Source: Limonium bicolor
Lineage: Eukaryota > Streptophyta > Magnoliopsida > Caryophyllales > Plumbaginaceae
Assembly (NCBI GenBank): GCA_023374045.1
Contig: CM041776.1
Span: 319,387,925-319,451,924 of the forward strand
Reading direction: 5' to 3'
DNA length: 64,000 nucleotides
A program made the position numbers and the translations under genes. The notes beneath the pieces are model-generated. The model worked only from the letters and a program-made list of their open reading frames with translations. It did not search any database and was not told the DNA's origin. Numbering within the stretch: the first letter of the stretch is position 1; each line of letters opens with the position of its first letter. This document shows, piece after piece, positions 11,467-22,554 of this stretch.

Positions 11467-12770
11467 ATGATATATGATTTAGTGGATGCGGATGGAAGGA
11501 ATGTCTCGAGCTGGGTGGAGATTGAGATAGTTTCAAGGGAGTTCTTTAGTACCTTATTCACTTTGACTAATCCTACTCCTAATCAGCATCTTTTGGCGTG
11601 TGTTAAAAGTAGGATCTCTCTGGCTCAATACGAAGAAATGGGTCGACCCTATGATCGCGATGAGGTTTTGTATGCTCTCAAAAATTCTCATCCTAATAAA
11701 GCCCCGAGACCTAATGATATCAATGGTAAGTTTCTCAAAACATTTTGGGATATTGTGATTAAAACTTTATCAATACTGTCTTGTTGGTTCTTAATATGAA
11801 TGAAATGCCGGAGGATTTGAATAATACCCATATCCTAAAGAAAGCAGGGGATAATGCCATGACTGACTTCCTACGTACCAATCTCTCTTTGCGATACCAT
11901 ATGCAGGGTGGTTTTGAAGGTTTTGAGGAATAGGGTTAAAGCATTGATGTATAATGTTATATCGGAGGACCAGGGCGCTTTTGTTCCAAGACGGTTGATT
12001 TTTGACAACATTGTTGTTGCTCATGAGCTTTTGCATAAGACGAAGGTTTCCAAAGCTCACACTTGAGGCTATTTTGCTCTTAAGCTGGACATGGCTAACG
12101 CTTTCAATCATGTGGAACAGTCTTTTATCTTAGGTTTTTTTACGTAGTATAGGATTTCATGATAACTCGATTAGGGTGGCGCAAAAATGTATTACCACTG
12201 TCTCTTTTTGCTGTTCTAATCTGGTTACTTCTGAACGTGTTTTTATCCCCAACGTGACTTGCGACAAAGGAACCCCTTGTCACCATTTCTTTCTGCATGT
12301 TGCATGGAAGCTCTTTCATCTAGCCTGTGTGTTGCTTCTCTCTCTAGTCCTATTAGAGGTATTTGCAGAGGGTGGGGGTTTGACATTACAAGTCTATTCT
12401 TTGCAGACGATTGTGTGGTTTTTGGACGTGTTGACCCTATTAATGCTTCAGGTATCATGGGTCAAATTTATGACTTTTGTGAAGCATCTGGCCAGAGTGT
12501 TAATGTCGCTAAGTCAGGTCTTATGTTTTCAACTAGTGTCTTACAGCAGGTGTGTAATCAAATCACAACAACTTTCAATGTACATGAGATTGGTAACTTG
12601 GGTATGTACTTGGGTTTCCCCAGTACAGTTGGTCGAAAAAGAAAGCAAATTTTTAGGTATATTCGAGATAAAGTTTACAAGAGAGTTGAAATCGGCAAGT
12701 TTCTCAAGCTGGCAGGGGTATATTAATAAAGTCAGTACTACAAGCTATATCTTCTTATATTATGGGTGTC
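11467..12770 (+). pseudogene. LINE B reverse transcriptase
   Basis: Successive frames carry NKAPRPNDINGKFLKTFWDI (about 11695-11755, family KAPGPDG), VLKVLRNRVKALM and DQGAFVPRRLIFDNI (about 11910-12010), FALKLDMANAFNHVEQSF (about 12075-12128, motif A with the catalytic D), RNPLSPFLSACCMEALSSSL (about 12265-12330, motif B) and SLFFADDCVVFGR (about 12390-12430, motif C with FADD). Motif B reads RQRNPLSP where GLRQGDPLSP is expected. Stops and frame changes between the blocks rule out a functional product. Confidence 0.9.
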
Positions 12771-13469
12771 ATTAAGCTTCCAAGAACAGTAACACAAGAT
12801 ATTCGGGGAATTATTTGACAATTTTGTTGGTCAAGTAATTTGGCAAAAAAGGTATTGTTGGAAAAGTTTATCCTCTTTATGTAAAATTATCAATGATGGT
12901 GGTTTGGATTTCAGGATCTCCGACACTTGATGATGCTCTTCTTGCTAGATAGTGCTGGTGTGTCCTCATGAACCCTATTTTACTGGTGGCAAAGGTTTTG
13001 CAAGTTAAGTATTTTATGGATAGTTCTCTTTTAAAGGCTGACTTGGGCACTATACCAAGCCCTATTTGGAGGTTGTTGTGGGGCTCCGTGTATTTACTTC
13101 GTGAAGAGGCATGCAGGATGGTGATGGTAAGGACATTAATATCACTGATAAATGGCTCATGTCAAAGAAGAGTGGCCATCCTTGGTGCCGGTTTTTACCT
13201 GAGGTAGTGCGTAATGAGGGTAAGGTTTCTTGGCTTATTATGTAAGATAACTGGATTGAGGACACATTTATGTTAATTCTAAGCATGGTTCTTCGGTCTT
13301 TTCCTTGTCTTGACGGCTGGTGTTGGGGACTGACCAAGTCTGGGGATTTTGACAGCTAAGTCAGCCTATCATCTAGCTTGTTCCCTCGTATCTAAGATGG
13401 ATGTGTCCAACTCACATAAGAGCCAAGTTAAAGTTGTAATGAAGAAATTGAAAAAGGCATTCTTCCACC

Positions 13470-13640
13470 TCGAGTCAACCTGTTTGTGTGGAAATTGCTT
13501 CAACGATGATTTCCTGTAGAGCTTTGATCCATTCTAAATGCAAAGGTGATACCCCTGAATGGTGTAATCTATGTGGAGGCTTTGAGGATCTAGTCCATGT
13601 TTTCCTTAATTGTTCTGCTCTTAAAAGACTGGTGGTTGGT
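13470..13640 (+). pseudogene. LINE B zinc finger between polymerase and RNase H
   Basis: The frame reads LIHSKCKGDTPEWCNLCGG, then EDLVHVFLNCSAL. The C-x2-C ... H-x4-C spacing is the zinc-binding element found between reverse transcriptase and RNase H in plant L1 elements. The surrounding frame is broken. Confidence 0.75.
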
Positions 13641-13899
13641 TTGAAGTATTCCTAGACCTAAACATCTTGAAACCAATTCTGCATTTTGGGATTGGTTTCT
13701 TATCTATTGCTTAAATCAGCCTGTGTTGGAGGTAGAGAGGCTGGTGTTGCTTTTGTGGAAATTTTGGTTTACGAAATGTCAATACGCTCATGGGCATGTT
13801 CGTTCGATCGAGGATGACTGGGAACAAGCAGTGGGTTTTCTTGCAGTTGCTAAGGTTTTATTTACTTTTTTCAATAGCAATATCAACTCCAAATTTGAA

Positions 13900-14603
13900 A
13901 TATCATCACCGTCAGAAGCGGTTAAAATATATGTTGAGGGTAGTGTTAGCGAGAATGACTATGGTATAGGAGTGGTTTGCAAAGATCGGTCAAACAGTGT
14001 TGTCGCAGCTGGTTTTAATGGTGGGACTCACAATTGGTTGCCTACGGTGGTCGAAGCTCAAGGTATACTGTTTGGGTTGAACTTGAACGTTGCTCGTCAT
14101 GCCCAATCGGACTATCATACAACCGGTTGTACGATGTTTACGTACATTCTCGAACAATCTTCATAATTAATTTGAACAACCATCATATAAAGTTGAACAA
14201 CTTTTATAATAACACATGTAACTTTTGCATCAATATGAACAATTAGTACAAAAACTTGAACAACGCTTGAATTTAAAATGAACGGTTGTACGATGCTCCC
14301 CGTATAACCGGTTGTACAATAGAATTTGCCCGTCATGCCGGTCTTTCACAAGGCCAACGGTGGTCTCATTGTCTATGCACTATTAACTTTCTCAAAGGGG
14401 ATGGGGAGGTTCAGGTAGAAGTTAGTCTTATTCTAATAGATGTGCTGCTTGCAGCAAGCTCTTTACTTCATCTATCCTGGGTTAATTTCAATAGAGATAC
14501 AAATTTTGATAATCATATAATAGCAAATTTAGGAAGGGAAGAACAAGTGTTAAAGGTGTGGTGTAAGGATGTTCCACTTTGTATTCAGCATTTTGTACGT
14601 TAA
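13900..14603 (+). pseudogene. LINE B RNase H, split by a MITE
   Basis: The first part reads VKIYVEGSVSENDYGIGVV and TVVEAQGILFGLNLNVARHA; the second resumes in another frame with ARHAGLSQGQRW, LLAASSLLHLSWVNFNRDTN and IIANLGREEQVLKVW. The repeated ARHA is the 9-base target duplication of the inserted MITE, so the gene was contiguous before insertion. The first catalytic aspartate (usually DGS) reads EGS. The VNFNRDTN segment is the conserved C-terminal VPREAN-like box. Confidence 0.82.
14104..14330. mobile_element. Mutator-type MITE (227 bp) in LINE B
   Basis: Exact 9-base target duplications CGTCATGCC flank the insert (14095-14103 and 14331-14339). The ends form imperfect inverted repeats: the left holds CTATCATACAACCGGTTG and the right, on the other strand, CTATTGTACAACCGGTTA. 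Removing the insert and one duplication restores the RNase H frame of the LINE. Nine-base duplications are the hallmark of Mutator-like elements. The internal sequence repeats GAACAAC motifs and has no coding capacity. Confidence 0.88.
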
Positions 14604-14610
14604 TGAAGTT

Positions 14611-16005
14611 GGCACTTGTTAAATAAAACACCCAAATAAATAACCAAAGTTTCCGTTCATCTAAATGTATCATCTAGCTTTTTCTTTATATTATGGAATT
14701 CTTCGTACGTGGAAAAAAGGAAAATTCTAGGACAACTTTCCCTTATAATAATGTATACATGTGAATGCATTCGAACCAAAGATTTTTCGAATCTTATTCA
14801 CTTAATGGTTGGTATATTAAAAAGGAGGTTAGTTGTTTCGGATCATTATATACAGGATATATATGGTCTTCGATATAGCCAAAGTTGAATTACTTTAGTT
14901 GATCCTAGCAATTATTACGATGTTAGTTAGCATTAGGTCTAAGTAGATCGATGTTATTGGCTTTATTCAACGGACATAAAATAAATTTGACCGACCTACT
15001 TAATAATCTAAAATCTGTTATACTCGATTATATCATCGCACTGTAGATAGTACTTATTAATTAGTGATCAAAGTTAGATCCTTAATTATAAAGCACAGAA
15101 AATTTCAAAGCCTTAATTTTTCCTTGATTGGTTACACTCTTCCTACTCTTTCCCGCTGTGTACCTATCCATTGACCTGGTCTATGATCGAGCTAATAATC
15201 AACATCTTTATGCTTTAAGCTAATATATAGTATATGGTCCTAACGTCATAGATGTACGTAGATGATCCTCTTCCTCCCTCTACTAAGCTAGTATATATAT
15301 ATATCATGGATCAGTATCACTAGCTAATTCATTAGCCCTTTTCCTTTCAAAAGTTTCTTAGTTTGACCTATAGGTAGATCACTTTATAGCTACATTAGAG
15401 ATATACCTGTTAATTTTTGTTCCAAAGTAAATACATAAATGCTACAAATTTCTTATTTGGGCTTACAACGAAAGCAAAGTTGTTCCTTAATCGTGTCATG
15501 CATATATGTGCATATATAAGTATGATCATGCAAGTCACTGACCAATATTTGATCGTATCCTGACAAGTAGTGGGAAGATTAAGAGGACATCGTTGCCCAT
15601 GTGAGTCTGGAATTGTGACACAATTAATCGGTCTACCGTAGTCTTGGAGAGAGAGATAATCTTTTAAGATTAGTCATAGTCATAAGTACTAGAATGAGTA
15701 TGACACAAGAAGGATAGAGTTTCCCGAATCGTTAAGAGTGTGTGAGCAATATCGTGCTCTTGAGGAGGTGAAGTCATGTTTCAAAGGCTCTCAGTTTTTC
15801 TTTAGTCTCATTAGCGATTTTTTTTGTTTTAATTTTGTCTCATACCTAGATTGTTGGTTTGGCTGGAAGTAACTTCTAGCTGTTGTAAGCCATTTCACTG
15901 TTGATCTGATACTCTATAGCCCCTGATCAATATATATATACATATACATATTATGTGTGCATATTTAATCACGTTAATATACGTAATACCCAAAAATTGA
16001 AATAA
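14611..16005. other. Spacer without a supported gene
   Basis: I see no gene or RNA. There is a short TA microsatellite at about 15291-15304. The region is AT-rich with many TAGCTA-type words but no defined repeat ends. Confidence 0.5.
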
Positions 16006-16551
16006 GGGAAAATTACATCCCCCACCCATGACGTTTGGTGAAATTACACACCCCACCCACGAGGTTTCAAAAATTACTTTACCCACCCATGTGGTTTCCG
16101 CTATTTTACATCCAACAACTTTTTAATATTTGATCAACTTAAACGAGGCTTAAATATTGTCCAAAATTGATAAAACTTTACATGGGTGATGCTAAGGTGT
16201 TATATTTTTGTCCAATGCCAAATCCAAAGTTTTTTAAGGTCATATATGACCTGTGGGACCCAATGAAAATATGTTCACATGTTACATGTTTCATTGGGTC
16301 CCACGGATCACATATGAGCTTAAAAAACTTTGGATTTCTTGCTAGATCAAAATATAACATCTTAGCATAGTCCATGTAAAGTTTCATCAATTTTGGATGA
16401 CATTTAACCATCTTTTAAGTTGATCAAATATTAGAAAAGTTGCTGGATGTAAAATAGCGAAACCACATGGGTGGGCAAAGTAATTTCTGAAACCTCGTGG
16501 GTGGGGTGTGTAATTTCGCCAAACGTCATGGGTGGGAGATGTAATTTTCCC
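16006..16551. mobile_element. 546-bp fold-back Mutator-like element
   Basis: The two halves are inverted copies of each other almost to the centre: GGGAAAATTACATC...CCACCCATGACGTTTGG at the left matches the complement of the right end ...CATGGGTGGGAGATGTAATTTTCCC. Inner blocks such as TCATTGGGTCCCA and AAATCCAAAGTTTTTTAA also pair. Exact 9-base duplications TTGAAATAA flank it (15997-16005 and 16552-16560), which supports Mutator-type transposition. It has no coding capacity. The open frames on both strands arise from the palindrome. Confidence 0.88.
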
Positions 16552-16611
16552 TTGAAATAAAAAAGAGTATAGAGGGAAAAGATTTTTTTTTGAAAGATAA
16601 AGTATTATATA

Positions 16612-16850
16612 CTCCCTCCCGTTCTTAATAGATGATTGTTTGACTTTTAACATTATTTTTAAAATATAAGATGTTTTGGTCTTTTTCTCCTTTACTTTCT
16701 AACTCTATCCTAGTCTTCTGAGTCACAATTCTACTTTTTCCATTTACTCCAATTTATAATGCAAAAAATAGGGGTAAAATTGTCTGCTTTGTTTCTTCTT
16801 AGTTTTTGTGCCTAGAGCTAGAAAATCATCTATTTAGAATAAGAGGAAGT
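16612..16850. mobile_element. Stowaway-like MITE
   Basis: The left end reads TA-CTCCCTCCCGTTCTTAAT followed by AGATGATT; the right end, on the other strand, reads CTTATTCTAAATAGATGATT. The CTCCCTCC start with a TA dinucleotide is the signature of Stowaway (Tc1/mariner) MITEs. The right terminus has drifted, and its TA duplication cannot be confirmed. A relative in the opposite orientation lies at 57822. The element abuts the 3' end of LINE C. Confidence 0.65.
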
Positions 16851-16852
16851 CT

Positions 16853-17300
16853 GAGATAAGAGAAATGATACATTTTGGAATGTCATTACACCATGATCCA
16901 GTAATTTGACATTTGTTCCTAAATTCACTAGCGTACGAGCTGAAACATTATTGGACCTAAGTATCTGTGTCCAAGCCACCTTATGGAAAGCGGCACATAA
17001 GTCCAAAGCGTCTCCCAAGACGATTTTGGTTTCCTGGCATACTGCTCCTGGCCCTCTTAAGAAGTTAACATTTGCTAGGCAGTCAGAGTGGATGTGAATA
17101 TCTTCAAAATTCATACGTGTTGCTAATGTCATTCCAAGTAGGATAGGTTTAGCTTTGACCACTGCTGGATCCCATGGTTCCTTTCCATTGGATACTTTTG
17201 CTGCTAGGACTCTATTTTCTATTGACTTGTAGATTGCACTCATTCCAAATCCATTGCTCCCAACACTCTCATCTATGAACACCTATAATTCATTGGGGTG
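16853..17300 (-). pseudogene. LINE C RNase H
   Basis: A 150-residue frame opens MFIDESVGSNGFGMSAIY, equivalent to the DGS box followed by GxGxVxRD in plant LINE RNase H. It continues AVVKAKPILLGMTLA (glutamate box, here K for E), IHIHSDCLANVNFLRG (SDC, the third catalytic aspartate) and RSNNVSARTLVNLG (family VPREANxxADxLA). Loss of the glutamate and degeneration of the final box suggest no activity. Confidence 0.83.
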
Positions 17301-17499
17301 AGGGGCATGATGACTCTGTTGGTCTGGGATACTCGAGGATTCTATCGAGCTGGCCGTATCAATATAGGTTTGGGCCTATTCCATTCAAACATCAAAGTCC
17401 TTAACTTTTCATTGCTTATTTCCCATCTAGCAAACCAAAGTTTTCAGAGAAAGCAGGCCAAAGTTTGAAGGCTTTGAACACTATTTGAGGCAAGAAGTT

Positions 17500-17745
17500 G
17501 TCATTCAATCACGAATAGCATTGTCGTCCCTAGTAGCAGATGGGCGATCCAACGACATTATGCTCCACCACTTTTTGACCACATGATAATGAAGGAAAAC
17601 ATGGACCATGTTCTCAACACCTTCACATATTGCACAACTAACATCAACTGAGTAAATACCTCTTATACGGATTAAAGCTTTGCAAGGTATAATGCCCTGA
17701 AGTACATTCCATACAAGCAGACAAATACGAAGGGGATAATACACT
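17500..17745 (-). pseudogene. LINE C zinc finger region
   Basis: The frame reads LLVWNVLQGIIPCKALIR, VDVSCAICEGVENMVHVFLH then VVKKWWS. C-x2-C plus H-x4-H/C is the zinc-binding element between polymerase and RNase H in plant L1s. It starts where the polymerase part ends and keeps a 79-codon open frame. Confidence 0.8.
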
Positions 17746-17879
17746 TTCGGATTTTTTTCATTGCAGCTCCAATCTAGAAGTGGCTAGAGGGGGATCCATC
17801 CTGCTGGGCTTTAATCATAGAAGCCAAATGATAAGCTAATTTAACAATGAATACTCATTTTTTTTACTTCCTCCAGCAC

Positions 17880-18864
17880 CAGCCATCCAACTTATTTGAG
17901 ATACTTAGAACCATCTTATGGATAAGGTTTACATCTTCTTCTTTACAGAACCATTCAATGATCTTGTCCACCTTCCATCATCACGAGTTAGAATCAATCA
18001 GATTGGCAACCATCCCTTAGTTACTAACTTGTTGAGAGATGGACCAAGGTTTGCCTCCTAGCTTTCCTTAAATCCATCTTTCGAGTATATGGGTTGACAA
18101 GCCATCGCCAATCACTCTTCTAGCACCAATCTTCAGCAGGGAAACGGAGCCCCAGAGGGATCACCAAATTAGGCTTGGTCTTGCTCCAAGATGGGCATGG
18201 ATGATGTCCAAGTCTTGAAAATATTTGGCTTTAAGGACTCGTCACCATAAGGTTCGGTTGTTGGAGAATCCGCCTACATTGCCTAGCCAGCAATGTGTCA
18301 TTCAAGGATGATAAATCTTTGAAACTTCATCCACCATTGTAAAAACTCTTACATAGTGTATCCCACCTTCGCCAGCAAATACCCTTCTTTGCAAGTGAGC
18401 TAGACCACTAGAGTCGACTAATGGCTCCTTGGATTTCTTTGATCAGATTTACCAGGAGCCTCATTACTCCCATAACATATGAGGGAATGACCTAGAGGAC
18501 CAACTTTATAAGTATGCTTCATCCAGCTTACTAGAGCAGGCATTGCCAACTCATAATACGCGCCTGATCCTTATCTTTGATGTAGGCGAATACCTGTTTT
18601 TTATGTCTTCCCACTGCATTTGGAAATCCAAGATAGAGGCCGAGGTTACTGACCTATTTCACTCCAAAGATCATTTTGATATGAATTCTTAGACTGGATG
18701 ACAGCCCTGCCAAAAACATTAGCCCCGATTTGACTACGTTGATGCTCAGTCCCGATGCTTCTTTGAATTTCTCAATAGGTCCAACATTCTTTGTGCATTA
18801 ATTTTTGTTTCTCTCCCAAAAATAGCACAGTCCCCAATGTTTTACATGTGAACCCACAAATGAC
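17880..18864 (-). pseudogene. LINE C reverse transcriptase, C-terminal part
   Basis: Minus-strand blocks include DCAIFGRETKINAQRMLDLL (the end of the FADD box, about 18760-18825), EASGLSINVVKSGLMF (about 18715-18765) and the LGFPNAVGRHKK-like stretch (about 18600-18640), matching EASGQSVNVAKSG and YLGFPSTVGRKRK of LINE B. The FADD itself is degraded. The segment ends at the target duplication ATGAC of the solo LTR; the missing upstream part continues at 20373. Confidence 0.82.
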
Positions 18865-20372
18865 TGTTGTGCAAATACTACATAATAGAATATATATATA
18901 TATATATATATGCAAGGAGTGGGCAAGTGCACCTAATCGATGTATTACAACAAGTGTCATATCCACAAGGAAATTAGTTCTATCTTCCTAGTCTCTGTCA
19001 TTAGTAATTGAAACAAAAAACAGTAAATTGGGGGTTTAGCTGGCGGCAAGCTTGGTTGGATTGGTTAAACAATGGAATGAACAACAATTAAATTAAAAAT
19101 GATAATTTGTTGGAGTAGGTGGAAGAGTACTTTGGTATTTTGGAAATCACCTAAACCTCATAACCATACTTGTAATCCCACTAAACTCTAGTTGTCTCTT
19201 AGAACAAGAATAATAGCACTCTAGACCAAAGATGAGCTAAATCTTACTTAGTTAATTTTTAACTTCAAAACTGATTAGGGTTAAACTCACTAAATATCAT
19301 TAAACACAAGTTCTAGATAAAACCCCAAAATATACCACTAACCCTAGAGGTATAATTTAGGGTTCCATTTTCAAACTGGTCACAAACCCTAACTCTAAAC
19401 TAAATTGTAGAAAGGGTTCACCACAAATGCAATAGGAGATCAATTTTAGAGTATTGAGTGAATATCAAAAGAGAAACCAACTATATATAAGCATAGTGAT
19501 ATTTACAAGCATAGTTAGGGATTTGCGGTCAAAAACCTATCCCAAAGCACAATGGAATCTACTCTAGCATTAAATGAGAAAAGACAATAAAAGAGAGAAA
19601 GTTGAAGTGGTTGAGCTTTAATGGAGGTGAGTGGTCTTATCTTCCTCATTCTTGTCTTCTTATCGCCTCTATTCTCTTTTTCTCTTCTTTGCTAGGCGCG
19701 GGCGGGCGTGAATGAAGAATAAGAGAATTAAATTCTCTCCCCCGTTTTTACTGAATCACGACGTCTCTGTATGCGTTATCCAGGTTTACATCTAGCTAAA
19801 CAACCTGGACCATACTGATGTGGCCAAATCCCGTGCGTTGATGACTGGTACGGGTATATAACTCGGACACTTACCTGGACCGAAGAGAAAAGTAGGCAAA
19901 AACTTTGGCGGAGAGTGGTCCGGGTTTATAGACTTGGACGCAAACCCGGACCATTCTTGAAACTTAAGAGAAACTTCAGCAAGGGATGGTTTGGGCCTGT
20001 AGATCCGGATACAGACTCGGACCAGGGTGAAAAATGGGCAAAAGCTTCAGCAAGGGTTGGTTCGGGTAGACCTGGACACAAACCCGAACCAAGCATGAAC
20101 TGCACCAGAATGTAAGTTTCTCTCCCGTTTGGTCCCTTATTGGTCTCTAGCCTCATGACACACATCTCAAAGTCTCATTCAAGCATCCGAATAGCTCTTT
20201 TTCATCGTTCTATCATGCTCCAATGAGCTTTTACCAAAATTATAATGAAAATGTATAAGTTCACTAATAATTACCAAATACTCTATAAAGTGGTGAAAAT
20301 AAGTTATAACCTAAGTAAAATACAGGTAAATATAAGCCTCATAAATTCATATTTTCTCCACTTATCGATGAC
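18860..20372 (-). mobile_element. Solo LTR of a Ty3/gypsy family (target duplication ATGAC)
   Basis: LTR 18865-20367 (1,503 bp) with exact 5-base duplications ATGAC at 18860-18864 and 20368-20372. On the minus strand it runs CGATAAGTGG...CACAACA; the gypsy LTR at 20584 runs TGATAAGTCG...CCCAACA and is 1,498 bp long, so they are one family and the first T has become C here. Shared landmarks are AACCCCCAATTT (minus strand, about 19025) and CACTTGCC near the 3' end. Five imperfect 36-bp palindromes lie at about 70-bp spacing between 19779 and 20090. Excision restores LINE C polymerase sequence. No internal region remains, which fits LTR-LTR recombination. Confidence 0.88.
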
Positions 20373-20583
20373 CCCCGCTTGGACTACAATGCGGAGGCTA
20401 GAGGACAGTGCTTCCATGCAACAAACGAAGAGGAAGGGCGAGAGGGGGTTACATTGTCTTAATCCTCTTTGAAGCCAGAAGGTTTGGCCCGAGTATCCAT
20501 TGATGAGGATCACAAATGATACCGAAGTGATGCACTTTTGAACAAGACAAACCTAATTTTCAGGGAATCCCATGCTACGCATC
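20373..20583 (-). pseudogene. LINE C reverse transcriptase, motif B piece stranded between two LTR insertions
   Basis: Only 211 bases of LINE lie between the solo LTR and the gypsy element. On the minus strand they read MRSMGFPEN, VCLVQKCITSVSFVILINGY, FWLQRGLRQCNPLSPFLFVC and MEALSSSLRI. GLRQCNPLSP is motif B (normally GLRQGDPLSP). The upstream sequence continues at 28431 and the downstream sequence at 18859. Confidence 0.9.
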
Positions 20584-20839
20584 TGATAAGTCGGGAATTT
20601 GTCTAAGTTTACTAGGCTAGTTCGTGCTTAATTATCTACATTATGACATTAACTTCCCTCCTTAATGCTTTATTTACACTTTATTGTTATATTTGTCTCC
20701 AATGATGGATTTGATATGTTTTCATGATGAAATGCTCAATAAAGTGCTTAAATGAAGATTTTAGAGGTTGAGGCAACAAGTGGAAGTCAAACCAGAGTCA
20801 AAGGCTGATTTTTACCAACTACTGCCTTGTTTTAATGCG

Positions 20840-21020
20840 GGTCCGGGTTTGTATCCTACTTTGTAAACCCGGACCATCTCATCGCAGAACTTACTGCCTA
20901 GTTTTAGTGGTGGTCCGGGTTTGCGTACTTGTTTGCAAACCCGGACCATCTTCAAGCGAGAGCCTACTGCCGAGTTTTAGTGGTGGTCCGGGTTTGCGTA
21001 CTTGTTTGCAAACCCGGACC
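20840..21020. repeat. Three tandem 36-bp palindromes in U3, 72-73-bp period
   Basis: Each unit has arms GGTCCGGGTTTGC and GCAAACCCGGACC around a 10-base loop; the first unit is a variant (GGTCCGGGTTTGTATCC...). Starts are at 20840, 20912 and 20985. The 3' LTR carries the same array at about 27183-27363. Diverged arrays with the same spacing occur in two other LTR loci in this window. Confidence 0.9.
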
Positions 21021-21148
21021 AATACAAGCGGAGCGCCAGAAGATCTGTTTCGGAAATAACGGATTTGTTTTCTATCTTTATCTTTAGTTATCTGTTATTC
21101 TATCTTTTAGCGGCCGGTTATTTAGACTAAAGATAGACTTCTCATTCT

Positions 21149-21158
21149 TATAAAAAGG
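21149..21158 (+). promoter_or_regulatory. LTR TATA box
   Basis: TATAAAAAGG lies downstream of the palindrome array and upstream of a purine-rich transcribed-looking segment (GAGAGATGGC...). It is retained in the 3' LTR (about 27495). Position and context fit the U3/R promoter of the element; the start site itself is inferred. Confidence 0.7.
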
Positions 21159-22084
21159 AGAGTCTTGCCAACGTGAGAGATGGCTACACACACCACAATT
21201 AGTCACGATACAACACAGAGAGATTAGCTTAGTTTGAGATTGATTCTGATTTGGAGCCTGGAGCAGAGCAGAAAAAGAGATTCATCACGGAGACTTCACC
21301 AGAAGTCTCAGAACAGAGTTTCTTCTTGTTCTTTATTATTACTCATTACAGTTTTGCTTATTGTAACCATGTCAATGGCTGAGTAGTTCCTTTGGATTCC
21401 GGTTTGCTATGTACCCCTAAATTGACTATTCTTGTTCCTTTGTGATTTAACGCAATTCTATTGAGTAAAGTTATTTTCCTTGCTTAATTTCTTTAATCGT
21501 TATAATCTGGCCAATTATAAAGATTAGTATTTTGTTAGCTTATATGTGACGAATGCGGCTTTCAATTGATTACAGGAAAATAACCGGTTAGTTTAGAGAC
21601 GGTAATTCCTATAAATTGCTAATTGACCGATAATCTAGATTGTTCTTAAGGCGGTTAGTAAACAGTGGGTTCGTAACGAGAGTTAGAATTCGGTCTTTGC
21701 TAACTAGAATTTGCTAAGCGGGAGACCGGAGGTGAATTATCTTTGTTCTAGGGTTTTACTCAGAATTGTCTTGGAAATCACTTAGGGATAGGAATTACAA
21801 GATTTAGGGAGAAGTAGTAAACCGTGATCCCTTTCCCAATCAGTTTCACAACAATTATTTTCTTGCTTTTTGCGTTTTGCAATCTGTTTACGGTTTTTAT
21901 TTGTCACCAAATCAAACCCCCAATTTCCTGTTTTAATTTGTTATTTAGTCTTTTTATTCTTTTCCGTTTAATAAAGATTTAAACTAGACATCGCCTCCTC
22001 TGGTTCGATACTTAGGGAATACTCTCTATTAAAACTTGCTAGAATTGACCGGTACACTTGCCGTTAGGTTTTACCCCAACAAGT

Positions 22085-22106
22085 TTTTGGCGCCGTTGCC
22101 GAGGAG
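22085..22106 (+). other. Primer-binding site (tRNA-Asp-like)
   Basis: Just after the LTR the sequence reads TTTTTGGCGCCGTTGCCGAG. TGGCGCCGTTGCCGGGGA is, from family knowledge, the tRNA-Asp-type primer site used by Athila-lineage gypsy elements; here the last bases differ. It starts only a few bases from the LTR end. Confidence 0.75.
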
Positions 22107-22554
22107 GCACGACTATTTAGTTTAATCTTTATTTCATTTATTTTGTTTTTTGTATTATTTCCTTTTGTTCTGTTTCGATTTTCTGTGTTTTGTTTTCTTT
22201 TATTTAACTTGTCTGTTTAATTATTTGTTATTCTCAATATTTTTTGTTCCGTGTTTTTGATCTCGTTTAGTTTTGTTTTTAGTTTAGGAAAGTTTTCACG
22301 TTTTATATATTTTATCTTTAATCTGTTTTAATTTCTGTTTTGATTTTGTTTTAGATATTCTTTTATCTTCCAAATTTTATTCTTGACTTTATTTCTTTAT
22401 TTGAATATTCTGCGTTTTGGTAGTTAGGATTTTTATCTGCATATTTTGTGAGTTTATTTCTTTTTATCTTTCTCTGATTCTTGTTGTTTTAATTCAATTG
22501 CGACTGTTCTTTTAATTTACGCTATTTTAGCTTCAGTTTACTGACTCTCGGTTT

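Larger units (their letters stand above)
10765..14610 (+). mobile_element. LINE (L1-type) B, 5'-truncated ORF2
   Basis: Plus-strand remnants follow full ORF2 order: endonuclease C-terminal half, linker, reverse transcriptase, CCHC-like zinc finger and RNase H. The copy starts inside the endonuclease at about 10765, typical 5' truncation of LINE insertion. It ends near 14610 shortly after the RNase H, followed by AAATAAAACACCCAAATAAA, which may be the remains of the A-rich tail. Frames are broken in many places. A 227-bp MITE (14104-14330) interrupts the RNase H. Confidence 0.88.
20584..22081 (+). repeat. 5' LTR of gypsy element
   Basis: 1,498 bp, TG...CA termini. Three perfect or near-perfect palindromes of 36 bp (20840-20875, 20912-20947, 20985-21020) precede a TATA box (TATAAAAAGG, 21149) by about 130 bp, placing them in U3. 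The sequence after the TATA box (21160 onward) is presumably transcribed R/U5. Confidence 0.92.

Noticed and set aside
12176..12775. 199-codon frame overlapping LINE B polymerase
   Set aside because: The frame starting at 12259 carries the conserved motif B and FADD boxes; the longer frame is a shadow in another phase with no family match.
16167..16411. Overlapping open frames on both strands inside the fold-back element
   Set aside because: They are a by-product of the palindrome: the same text read from each arm. No protein family is recognisable.
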